A stretch of 37,895 bases of DNA from NCBI GenBank assembly GCA_964610175.1, contig CAZSVE010000024.1:1-37895 (forward strand). Direction: 5' to 3'. This DNA comes from CAZSVE01 sp964610175 (GTDB lineage: Bacteria; Pseudomonadota; Gammaproteobacteria; HK1). The notes under the pieces are model-generated. The model did no database searches. It saw only the letters and a program-made list of their open reading frames with translations, and was not told the DNA's origin. The stretch's first letter is position 1. Each line of letters begins with the position of its first letter. Shown here in pieces: positions 17,053-24,409 of this stretch. The translations under genes and the position numbers were made by a program.

Positions 17053-17253
17053 ATGCTTATTCTTACCAGGAGAGTCGGTGAATCGTTGATGATCGGTGAC
17101 GATGTTACAGTAACGGTACTTGGCGTAAAAGGTAATCAGGTGCGAATCGGCGTTAATGCCCCCAAAGAAGTCGCGGTACACAGAGAAGAAATATATAAAC
17201 GCGTACAGTTGGAAAAGACTCAGCAGCAGGAATCTTCGTCCGAAGATATCTGA
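17053..17253 (+). CDS. csrA: Carbon storage regulator CsrA/RsmA
   Basis: A global RNA-binding regulator that binds GGA motifs near ribosome binding sites. The 66-residue protein begins MLILTRRVGESLMIGDDVTV and contains GVKGNQVRIGVNAPKEVAVH, with the conserved Arg of VAVHREEIY used in RNA binding. GGAGGAAGG precedes the ATG and contains two GGA triplets, so autoregulation is plausible (inference). The lysC-csrA-tRNA-Ser order matches Pseudomonas and relatives. Confidence 0.97.
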   Translation: MLILTRRVGESLMIGDDVTVTVLGVKGNQVRIGVNAPKEVAVHREEIYKRVQLEKTQQQESSSEDI

Positions 17254-17440
17254 CCAATACAGCTAACCTTGCGGGGGGAAAAAGATATGCTTGACGCGAA
17301 TGCAGGCGCTCTTTCCATAGATAGGTTCAGTACGCTTCCGCCTTTTGGATTTCCTCGATTTCCAATTGTAGATTTTCATAGTAGAATCGCGCCTCCGATT
17401 CTTTCCAGCGAGCGATGTCGGGAATTGACAATGGTGTTTA

Positions 17441-17530
17441 GGTATCGGAAAGACAAAAATCCAGAGGGAACCGGTGCGTACACCAAGACCTACCCCGCTT
17501 CGGTCTTGGCACGAAGCGCTAATGTGTTTT
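17441..17530 (+). repeat. Dispersed repeat, family B
   Basis: Begins GGTATCGGAAAGACAAAAAT, contains an inverted repeat CCAAGACC / GGTCTTGG around TACCCCGCTTC, and ends GGCACGAAGCGCTAATGTG. Copies with about 80% identity by eye lie at 33,539-33,626 and 33,453-33,536. It occupies most of the csrA to tRNA-Ser gap. Confidence 0.75.
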
Positions 17531-17577
17531 TACCCTGAACCGAAAATCACGCCATGGATAGGAGAATCACTTGAATG

Positions 17578-17665
17578 GGAGAGATGGCCGAGCGGCTGAA
17601 GGCGCTCCCCTGCTAAGGGAGTATGGGTTACCCCATCGAGGGTTCGAATCCCTCTCTCTCCGCCA
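17578..17665 (+). tRNA. tRNA-Ser (anticodon GCU)
   Basis: Acceptor GGAGAGA pairs with TCTCTCC, the discriminator is G, and CCA is encoded at 17663-17665. The anticodon stem CTCCC / GGGAG holds loop CTGCTAA, giving anticodon GCU for AGC/AGU serine codons. A long variable arm typical of type II tRNAs is present, and the T-loop reads GGTTCGAATCC. Its position after csrA is conserved in gammaproteobacteria. The accessory island begins right after it. The following 228 bases to 17,893 hold no recognisable gene or integrase. Confidence 0.97.
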
Positions 17666-17893
17666 ATATTGTGAAACAATATCCTTATAAATCAACAAGG
17701 TATATATTGCTTGTTTTAATAGGTCCCCCAATTAGTCCCCCCCACTGCGCGCGCTAGGCTGGGGAATTTCCTTGGAATCGTCGAAGATCGCTCATGATTT
17801 CGATCATGATCCGGGGATATTCGGGGGACATTGATCAGCTTTCCTTCCTTCCCTTTCGCGCCCTTCTTTGCCTTCGCTCCTCCCTTGCCTCTC

Positions 17894-18247
17894 TCATGAA
17901 TTGCTCGGATTCGCTATCGCGTCTTTTTCTGTCCGCGATCTCCCTTGCCCTATCCATGCCGTTCGTTTCGAAATAGTCTTCATATTCCATTCCCAGCGTT
18001 CGAATAATCTACGCATCTCCCCGCGTGCGATTTCGAGGGATTGGTTTACTTTATGGGAAAGGGCGTGGCTTTGTTGGTAAAGGGATCGGCTCGCAACCGT
18101 CAATGAATCGCCGATCATCATGAGCGAACGGTTCAATGCCTGTACTTGTTGGCGGGTGGCCAGGATAGTCGAGTGAATGCTCGAATCGGTATCTTCGGGA
18201 TCGGGAGGGCGTCCCAAAACACCATCCAAGGATTTTGGATCGGTCAT
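17894..18247 (-). CDS. Hypothetical protein, helical, 117 residues
   Basis: I do not recognise this protein. The sequence is polar and largely helical: an acidic N-terminus (MTDPKSLDGVLGRPPDPED), a middle helix rich in Gln and Ser (ILATRQQVQALNRSLMMIG), and a basic C-terminus (FERWEWNMKTISKRTAWIG). AAGAGAAT upstream of ATG 18247 could serve as ribosome binding site. It is the last gene of the minus-strand island before tRNA-Ser. The 18,250-18,446 stretch upstream holds only short hairpins (for example AAACACC / GGTGTTT near 18,410). Confidence 0.55.
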   Translation of the reverse strand: MTDPKSLDGVLGRPPDPEDTDSSIHSTILATRQQVQALNRSLMMIGDSLTVASRSLYQQSHALSHKVNQSLEIARGEMRRLFERWEWNMKTISKRTAWIGQGRSRTEKDAIANPSNS

Positions 18248-18446
18248 GGTGGGATTCTCTTTTCGGTTATGAAATGATAAATCCCGCCGCCATCGTTCCT
18301 ACACGAAAGGGAGCGGACTGTACGGGGTAGGAATACCGGGCAAAAAGAGAAAACCGGCCAACCCGAAGGTTGCCCGCACGGCCCGCTATAAAGCGAACAC
18401 GGGAAACACCGAATGGTGTTTGTGCCGCTTTTTTATCCTTCGGTTT

Positions 18447-19005
18447 TTAATTTTTCACTATCTCCAACCCCGGCAACCCATCCACAATCCCCATGGTTTC
18501 CAGGCTAACCGTAATTACCCGGAGCAATAACTCCAGGGGGTATTTGGGATTGTTCATGGTCTCGATTGCCCAATCGTTGGCATCATTTACAATGCCACTG
18601 GCCTTGTCGGTTTTGACGCATTGGCGCTCGACTACCCAATCGATAGCGGATTTGCCGTTAGCGGTAGGCTTCCAAGGGGATGTCGCTTACGGTGATGCGG
18701 TGGTTGTAATGGATGGTGGTGGGGTCCTTGACGGTCCTGCCGTTTTGTTTGATTTTGGCGTAGCGCATCTTTTCGACGCGATAGTGGTCGGGTTCGGTGG
18801 CGCTGCTCTCGACGGTGGCGGGGTACATGTCCACGGTCTCGTAATCGAGATGCAGGTGGGCGAGTTCCCGCCCGGCCCGGGTGAAGGCCCGGAAATCGGC
18901 AAAGCGCTTGACGGCGGGGATGCGGGGGAGTTGCTTGCTTAAGTTTGCGGCATAGCGGGCGCGGTAGTCGGGGGAATGCAGGAGGCCGTAGATGTAATAG
19001 AAGAG
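18447..19005 (-). pseudogene. Restriction enzyme C-terminal fragment, copy A (type ISP-like)
   Basis: Reads LFYYIYGLLHSPDYRARYAA, then KQLPRIPAVKRFADFRAFTR, AGRELAHLHLDYETVDMYPA and RVEKMRYAKIKQNGRTVKDP. After an eight-base deletion (relative to copy C) it continues in another frame as NDANDWAIETMNNP and VSLETMGIVDGLPGLEIVKN, with TAA at 18,447-18,449. This is the C-terminal end of large single-polypeptide (type ISP-like) restriction-modification enzymes, in the target-recognition region. The 5' break lies in the LFYY codons, and unrelated sequence of the next gene follows at once. The deletion makes this a pseudogene. Confidence 0.65.
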
Positions 19006-19014
19006 ATTTATTAT

Positions 19015-19530
19015 TTAACTGAACAACCGCCATCGGAGTCGTAACCTTCGCAACCAAGCCGGGTGGTATCTCTTCGAGTAAGCCTCTTCAAGGGAAAAGA
19101 TCAACGATTGTGCTGTCATTGCGATATCGTCAAGTAATTCACTATCTGGTGGTTGCGCTTTGTATTCTGATGTATCGAAGTTATGAAGAGTAACAGCTTG
19201 ACGGAAATGGTAAGCCTCATGCGGGGAGTTATATGGTGACTTTCCCAGCGTGGATTTTCCTAAAGATGAAATGGTCCTTGTAACCCTATCGAGGCGCGAT
19301 TTTATGACGCGCTCTTGGTATCTATTACTGTATTTATCGGCAATTCCCGATTCACCCGTATGATAACCAGTCGCCAAATCCACTAACTCAAAAGTCCAGG
19401 TCTGAACCAAATCTATCCGCGCGCGTAGCTCTTTACGGGTTTCGCGAGCGTTGTTTTGTTGGTTGACCACAATCCAACCAACGACAATGACTATCCAGGT
19501 TCCCAAATTCACCAAATTCAGATCAGGCAT
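19015..19530 (-). CDS. Small membrane-anchored hypothetical protein
   Basis: A 171-residue protein with a single N-terminal hydrophobic helix (LGTWIVIVVGWIVV, about residues 9-22) followed by a charged, helical soluble part (ARETRKELRARIDLVQTWTF and further). The C-terminus is strongly basic (AWLRRLRLRWRLFS). Its start overlaps the DUF4325 gene by eight bases, so the two are translationally coupled. I do not recognise a family. Base composition is more AT-rich than the core genes, consistent with import. It ends 10 bases before the break of copy A. Confidence 0.7.
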   Translation of the reverse strand: MPDLNLVNLGTWIVIVVGWIVVNQQNNARETRKELRARIDLVQTWTFELVDLATGYHTGESGIADKYSNRYQERVIKSRLDRVTRTISSLGKSTLGKSPYNSPHEAYHFRQAVTLHNFDTSEYKAQPPDSELLDDIAMTAQSLIFSLEEAYSKRYHPAWLRRLRLRWRLFS

Positions 19531-19834
19531 CTTTGATGTATTCCCTAATCTCGATTATCAGGCTTTCGTCGTTGGTTTGGAATGTGAGCAACGAGAGTAT
19601 TGTTTTCGAGGAGTAGCCAGCACGAACCAAACCACCGAATGCCTCCTCAAGAAAGGATGAGCCGTATCCGCGCGTTCCGTCGAGATCAATGGTAAATTTT
19701 TCACCCGCTTCCATTGCAGGCACAAGAAATCCCTCACGAAACCCCTGGCCGCTATATGGGCCATCCGTTACCACCCTACCAGCAGGGTAGCGACTAAAGT
19801 CTTTGGCAATGTTCAACACTTTTTGTACCGCCAT
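19523..19834 (-). CDS. DUF4325 STAS-like protein
   Basis: A 103-residue protein. FSRYPAGRVVTDGPYSGQGF then REGFLVPAM and FTIDLDGTRGYGSSFLEEAF is the signature of the DUF4325 STAS-like family. The GYGSSFLEEAFGGL segment corresponds to the conserved loop and helix where related anti-anti-sigma factors carry a phosphorylatable Ser. These proteins often sit next to a HATPase-fold kinase-like protein, and a fragment of one lies immediately upstream. It is followed by the overlapping membrane protein gene. Role unknown; a partner-switch-like signalling module is inferred. Confidence 0.75.
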   Translation of the reverse strand: MAVQKVLNIAKDFSRYPAGRVVTDGPYSGQGFREGFLVPAMEAGEKFTIDLDGTRGYGSSFLEEAFGGLVRAGYSSKTILSLLTFQTNDESLIIEIREYIKDA

Positions 19835-19844
19835 GATTGAATGC

Positions 19845-20030
19845 TCATTCTTTTATGGGTAAGGACCAGCATATCAGTGTACCGTTAATGGTATCTTTGT
19901 AATCTCGCAGATAATACTTACCATCGCGCAAAGCATAACATCCGTGGTTGCTATATAAACGCAGATCCCCTCCTGTTGTTTCGGACAATATCTTGGTTAG
20001 CTGGTTTAAGCCTTTCCCTCTATGATGCAT
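19845..20030 (-). pseudogene. HATPase (GHKL) C-terminal fragment
   Basis: The 61 residues MHHRGKGLNQLTKILSETTG, GDLRLYSNHGCYAL and NGTLICWSLPI match the end of GHKL-fold ATP-binding proteins: the G-box GKGL, the SNHG segment and the final GTLIxWxxP. The N-box and Asp-containing motifs that bind ATP are missing, and an in-frame stop lies just upstream. The fragment begins about 30 bases after the end of copy B. The original kinase-like gene has therefore been cut by the rearrangement. Confidence 0.6.
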
Positions 20031-20059
20031 CGCGCATCACAAGCGCCTCTTGGTTCCGG

Positions 20060-20690
20060 CTATTCCAGATTGGGAAGATTATCGACGATCTCCATGGTTC
20101 TCAGGCTGACCGTGATAACCCGCAATAGTAGCTCCAGGGGATATTTGGGGTTGTTCATGGTGTCACAAGCCCAGTCGTTGGCGTCGTTTTTGATGCCACT
20201 CGCCTTATCGGTCTTGACGCACTGGCGCTCCATGACCCAATCAATGGCGGGTTTACCACTTACCACGTAGCGGTAGGCGTCCAAAGGGATGTCTTTTACG
20301 GTGATGCGGTGGTTGTAGAGGATCGTGGTGGGGTCGTTGATGTTTTTGCCGTTTTGCTTTCTTTTGGCGTATTTCATCTTTTCCACCCGGTAATGGGCGG
20401 GCAGGGTGGCGGTGCTCTCGACGGTGGCGGGGTACATGTCCACGGTCTCGTAATCGAGGTGCAGATGGGCGAGTTCCCGCCCGGCCCGGCTGAATGCCCG
20501 GAACCCATCAATACCCTTGACGGCGGGGGATGCGGGGGAGTTGCTTGCTTAAGTTTGCGGCATAGCGGGCGCGGTAGTGGGGGGAATGCAGGAGACCGTA
20601 GCAGTAGTAGAAGAGGTCCTGCTTGATGATGGCCTCGCTGAGGTAAGCGGTCCGTTGGTGGTTCAGTTCGATAGGGCGTTGTATAAATCA
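20060..20690 (-). pseudogene. Restriction enzyme C-terminal fragment, copy B (type ISP-like)
   Basis: Longest of the three copies. It starts about ELNHQRTAYLSEAIIKQDLF and runs through YYCYGLLHSPHYRARYAANL. A one-base gain in a G run near 20,529 (GGGGGA here, GGGGA in copy A) then shifts the frame. The rest is intact: MDMYPATVESTATLPAHYRV, then VSGKPAIDWVMERQCVKTDK, ending TMEIVDNLPNLE. The open part after the shift (20,060-20,443) could still be translated as 127 residues, but it is only a C-terminal stump. Its 5' end abuts the stop of the DUF4411 gene at 20,701. Confidence 0.65.
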
Positions 20691-20700
20691 CTCTTTGGCT

Positions 20701-21213
20701 TTACTTCCATGATGTTCGGAAGTCCAATTCATTCAAGAGTTGGAAGTTGTTGATATAACGAATTTCCAGATCGCGACAAACATCCGGAATCTTTCTATTA
20801 GCCCGCTTTTTGCCTGGTCTGGAAACTTCCGTGGTAACGATGGTACGGTTCTTTTTGTCCGCCAATGCATAGGAAATAAGAAAAGGATCTCGGCCGATAG
20901 TTTCGATTTCCATATCGGAAAGATCTTCGCCGTAACCTTCGATTGTTACTGCCGCCACGAGTTCCGGGTCGGCCTCCTCGCGAAACAACAATGCCGCCCT
21001 TACGTCGGAATGGGCCGCCCATTCCGCCAGTTCATCCCGGCTTCCATCCTTGCGTTTGGCATCCTCGAACTCTTCGTATATCTCAGTGGGGATCTTGATG
21101 TTTTCGACGGTCCCTTGGTGTTCCAACCATTCCCAGAATTCGGGAATACGCCGAAACGGATAATAGTCCCGCTTGGCGTCGATGAGGGTATTGGCGTCGA
21201 GTAGGTACAGCAA
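20701..21213 (-). CDS. DUF4411 PIN-like protein, probable toxin
   Basis: A 170-residue protein starting MLYLLDANTLIDAKRDYYPF, the family's acidic first motif, with EIYEEFEDAK providing a second acidic patch and NRTIVTTEVS a later one. DUF4411 proteins have a PIN-like nuclease fold and are usually encoded directly after an XRE/ImmA-IrrE protein, as here (10-base gap). The pair is commonly interpreted as a type II toxin-antitoxin-like unit. Catalysis on RNA is inferred from fold only. The gene appears complete. Confidence 0.8.
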   Translation of the reverse strand: MLYLLDANTLIDAKRDYYPFRRIPEFWEWLEHQGTVENIKIPTEIYEEFEDAKRKDGSRDELAEWAAHSDVRAALLFREEADPELVAAVTIEGYGEDLSDMEIETIGRDPFLISYALADKKNRTIVTTEVSRPGKKRANRKIPDVCRDLEIRYINNFQLLNELDFRTSWK

Positions 21214-21223
21214 CGTTGGTCAT

Positions 21224-22417
21224 TCAGGCAGCCTGCCCGTCCCCAGAGAAGAGATTTCCGACCTTCAGCGCCCTAACACCCAGGACAGTCCCAACCTGTG
21301 TCGTGGATAACTCTTTTGATGCCAGCATTCTTTGCGCTGTATTCAACAGAGCATTCCCGAGCCGAGACCTTTGAACCACGTAATAGTCCGGCCCTCCATC
21401 TTTTTTTTGTTTTTGTTCTCGGCTCCGGCTATCCTCCCATCGCTTATGAAACATTTCTGTTAGCGTTTCGAACCTCGACTGCTCAATGGCCCCGCGCCGG
21501 AGTAATCGATAAGCGACCATTCCGGAGCTAACTTTTTTCTGACGGGCAAACTCATCTATCAGACCCATTAAACGTTGGTTATCGGACGTACCCGGAACCC
21601 GGAGATCGCGCTGCATATCCGAATCCGGCAAGAGTATTTCGGATGCCACATCGTTACAGAATCGCTCGATCCTCCGTTCTCCCGTTCCACCGCTTATCCC
21701 CGTCACGCCAAGCCATAGATGCGCAACCTCATGCAATAGGGTGAAGCACTGAGCCGTTTTGGCGTCCTGGTCATTGATAACGATAAACGGGGCTATTTCA
21801 TCGGATAGCGCGAATCCGCGGAAAATACTTGGGGACAGTTTTGTGTGATGAGTGCCCAGGTTCCCCGCAAGCAGGGTAAAAATCCCCAACCCTTCCATAC
21901 GCGCGCGCAGGTACTTGAGCGCATCATTTTGTGTGGTAGCGGCCCTATAGTCATCAAGATGTAAACTCGCTGTGCCGAAGATTTCCCTGACAAGACCGGC
22001 TACGCCCTTATCCATGGAATAAGAGCCGATGAATGACATGATTTGTGCGTCTCCCTCGGAAAGCAAGGCTTCCTTCAAGATGCTTTGCCGGGCCTCGATG
22101 CTTCTCACCAATGCATCGATGATCGCCTCCTCGGCCGGATCGATATCCATGGATAGCGTTCGATAGTCTTCCCCTCTGTCGGCCTTTCTCGGGGACGAAG
22201 GCAGGTAGAAAGCCAGTAAGGGGCGCCGGTACTGCTTCGCCATTCGAACGAGCAAGGTGCGAGAGGGGGGCTGCTTACCGTTTTCGTAAGCGGATAGTTT
22301 TTGTGTGGCGGTGGTTGTTTTCGTGTCTTTGAATTGGAGCTTCCTTGCCGCCTGTTCGACACTGAATCCAGCGGTTTCCCGTGCCCAAATGAGGATTTTC
22401 GGATTGATGTTCGGCAT
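21224..22417 (-). CDS. XRE-family HTH and ImmA/IrrE metallopeptidase fusion
   Basis: A 397-residue regulator-protease. Residues 5-65 form an XRE-type DNA-binding domain (LIWARETAGFSVEQAARKLQ, LSAYENGKQPPSRTLLVRMA). The ImmA/IrrE zinc peptidase motif FTLLHEVAHLWLG has its HExxH at 229-233. Related proteins repress their partner and may be cleaved or cleave in response to damage. It is the first gene of a two-gene unit with the DUF4411 protein, so it probably serves as antitoxin or regulator. ATG 22,417 gives the usual N-terminus. The gene appears intact. Confidence 0.87.
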   Translation of the reverse strand: MPNINPKILIWARETAGFSVEQAARKLQFKDTKTTTATQKLSAYENGKQPPSRTLLVRMAKQYRRPLLAFYLPSSPRKADRGEDYRTLSMDIDPAEEAIIDALVRSIEARQSILKEALLSEGDAQIMSFIGSYSMDKGVAGLVREIFGTASLHLDDYRAATTQNDALKYLRARMEGLGIFTLLAGNLGTHHTKLSPSIFRGFALSDEIAPFIVINDQDAKTAQCFTLLHEVAHLWLGVTGISGGTGERRIERFCNDVASEILLPDSDMQRDLRVPGTSDNQRLMGLIDEFARQKKVSSGMVAYRLLRRGAIEQSRFETLTEMFHKRWEDSRSREQKQKKDGGPDYYVVQRSRLGNALLNTAQRMLASKELSTTQVGTVLGVRALKVGNLFSGDGQAA

Positions 22418-22489
22418 CGGGATGGAAGATGGGGTTTTGCTTGTTTCGGGGTTCGTTTATCAATCTAAAGCATCCAGCGGCGGGGATAC

Positions 22490-22739
22490 TTCACCATATT
22501 TGTAGTTTCGCATATCTTACCAACCCATGGGCGCGCTTCAGTCAATACATGACCAAATCGGCGGAATCCGACGCCCGGGGATAGATATTGCGCGGAGCTT
22601 TCCTGTAGCCATCGCCCAAGGGCACCCGCATGTCGACGATACCCAAAAGCGGCAAATTCCCTACCACATAAATCGGCCTCGGGCCATCCGCCCGCTCTCC
22701 AGAGCGATTCTTTTGCCCCGTAGGTGCATTTGGGTTCAT
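22490..22739 (-). pseudogene. MmeI-like DNA methyltransferase fragment
   Basis: Minus-strand reading gives YVVGNLPLLGIVDMRVPLGD, then GYRKAPRNIYPRASDSADLV and MY*LKRAHGLVR. This matches the catalytic region of large adenine methyltransferases of the MmeI-like class (VGNPPFxGxxxMRxxLGDGY...ESADxVMYWW). The motif IV NPPF has become NLPL and the expected Trp codon is TGA. The conserved preceding WPEAD is found in a different frame. It is a decayed fragment lying between copy C and the ImmA/IrrE gene. Confidence 0.6.
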
Positions 22740-23131
22740 ATCTCCAACCCCGGCAATCCATCGACGATCTTCCCGGTTTCGAGGCTGACGGTGATCACCC
22801 GCAGCAATAGCTCCAGGGGATATTTGGGGTTGTTCATGGTCTCGATTGCCCAATCGTTGGCATCATTTACAATGCCACTGGCCTTGTCGATCTTGACGCA
22901 TTAGCGCTCGACTACCCAATCGATGGCGGGTTTTCCGCTGACGATGTAGCGGTAGGCTTCGGGCGGGATGTCTTTTACGGTGATGCGGTGGTTGTAGAGG
23001 ATCGTGGTTTTGTCGTTGACGTTTTTGCCGTTTTCTTTCTTTTTGGCGTATTTCATCTTTTCCACCCGGTAGTGGGCGGGTTCGGTGGCGGTGCTTTCGA
23101 GTTTGGCGGGGTAGGGTTCGACGGTTTCATA
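22736..23131 (-). pseudogene. Restriction enzyme C-terminal fragment, copy C (type ISP-like)
   Basis: Shortest copy. Starts YETVEPYPAKLESTATEPAH and runs to a TAA in the ERQCVK segment (Q codon CAA changed to TAA). It continues in the same frame KIDKASGIVNDANDWAIETM to the end DGLPGLEI and a TGA at 22,736-22,738. Its 5' end lies 12 bases after the stop of the SIR2-like gene. It is the piece expected to be nearest to the N-terminal part at 24,402-25,562 if a single gene had lost its middle. Confidence 0.65.
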
Positions 23132-23143
23132 TTACCTTGGGGG

Positions 23144-24409
23144 TTAGCGCGATAATCCAGCTAATACCTGCCTACGTACATTCGTACGGAAGGACTTATT
23201 TGCTTGAAGCCGCTCTCCCTGGGTTAAATCCCATTGCTGATCCTTGACATAAGACATCCAATCAGGTGCTCCACACACAACACGATGAATCCGATCACCG
23301 TAGTCGAATTGCTCAAGCAACTCTGGACAATGAGGACCTTTGGGGGAAACAACGTTTATCTTCATTTGGTCGTTTTTGACCATCGCGTTGGATACACGGT
23401 AGTTGATATGTTTGTCACCAAAACCGTATCCGATCACAGTCAACTCGTCCATCGCAGAAAGCACTTCGGTAAAGAGAGCCAGTTTCTCTTCACCCTTCTT
23501 CGGGTTGGCCGTCTTACTATATTTGCGGCCACCAGTCAGCATTGAACGCCGAATTATGTCTAACGTTCCATCTGGACCAGTGACGACTCGGTCTCTTCCT
23601 GATGGCACGCGTTTGCCATTTACGTAGTAGCCCATGCTCTCGATCTTCTCTATCTCGGCAATGAGTGCAGCAGAGCTCAGATGCTCCAAGCGTGGGTTAC
23701 ATATCCTCATTCGGTCTTGGTACTCCAACTCACACAATCCACCATGTAGGCGGACAAGGTTGACTCCCTTTCCGTTTTTGATCCATCCGGGATTCTGCAC
23801 TGTGAATCCTTCGCGCGAGCAGCAGGTCAGGCGAACAAAGTTTGATGGAGCGACATTAGTGTGGGGAAACGCCATCTCGCCAGAATCCCCGTAGCTGATT
23901 GGTATACCAAGATCTATGGCCAGACACTCGAAGTACAGATCATGATTCAAGGTAAAGACCCAAGTTTCCCCTTCTGAATTCAGAAGATTTTCAAGCTGTG
24001 AGAAGTTCTCGACATTCTGACCGTACATTTCCTCATAGGAGAAAAGCTGATATCTCATCAAAATGAGATGGACTAGATCATAGAACACGGAGAATAGGTA
24101 ATGGTATGAGTCTCGGTCGCTCTGAGTACTGCCGGATGCGTCCCCCAAGTCTTGCAATTGTGAGAGAAACTCCTCGTAGTTTTCCTTTCCCTCTGCTTTG
24201 AATTTCAGGAGAAGGTCCATTCCATCGTGAATGGCCTTTCGGTTAATTGGACGACCATCGCCAAACGGATCATTCTTAGCCATGATATCGGCCAACTGGC
24301 TAGCATTCCTCTTATTGAAGATTCCCAAGAAATCTTCCGTCAATTCAGATACTAAAGGCATTCCGAAATCGAATGAGAAGCCTGCACCAAGAAGTAGTCC
24401 CTTACGCAT
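23144..24409 (-). CDS. SIR2-like protein, probable defence effector
   Basis: A 421-residue protein from ATG 24,409. SIR2-fold motifs occur in order: KGLLLGAGFSFDFGMPLV (GAGFS at about 8-12), VFTLNHDLYFE (about 151-161), NLVRLHGG (about 217-224) and TVIGYGFGDKHIN (about 324-336). SIR2-like proteins of bacterial defence islands typically deplete NAD+ on phage infection. Here no HerA, Argonaute or STAND partner is visible, so it may act alone. The gene is clearly more AT-rich than neighbours. Its ATG overlaps the stop of the truncated restriction gene by eight bases, suggesting coupled translation. A TTG at 24,421 would add four residues. Confidence 0.82.
   Translation of the reverse strand: MRKGLLLGAGFSFDFGMPLVSELTEDFLGIFNKRNASQLADIMAKNDPFGDGRPINRKAIHDGMDLLLKFKAEGKENYEEFLSQLQDLGDASGSTQSDRDSYHYLFSVFYDLVHLILMRYQLFSYEEMYGQNVENFSQLENLLNSEGETWVFTLNHDLYFECLAIDLGIPISYGDSGEMAFPHTNVAPSNFVRLTCCSREGFTVQNPGWIKNGKGVNLVRLHGGLCELEYQDRMRICNPRLEHLSSAALIAEIEKIESMGYYVNGKRVPSGRDRVVTGPDGTLDIIRRSMLTGGRKYSKTANPKKGEEKLALFTEVLSAMDELTVIGYGFGDKHINYRVSNAMVKNDQMKINVVSPKGPHCPELLEQFDYGDRIHRVVCGAPDWMSYVKDQQWDLTQGERLQANKSFRTNVRRQVLAGLSR

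Noticed and set aside
17666..17893. Integrase or duplicated tRNA-Ser end marking an integrative element
   Set aside because: No integrase-like frame and no second copy of the tRNA 3' end was seen in the window.
18632..19057. 141-codon minus-strand frame over copy A
   Set aside because: Its translation is Arg/Pro/His-rich noise in the wrong frame; the neighbouring frame contains the family-like LLHSPDYRARYAAN sequence.
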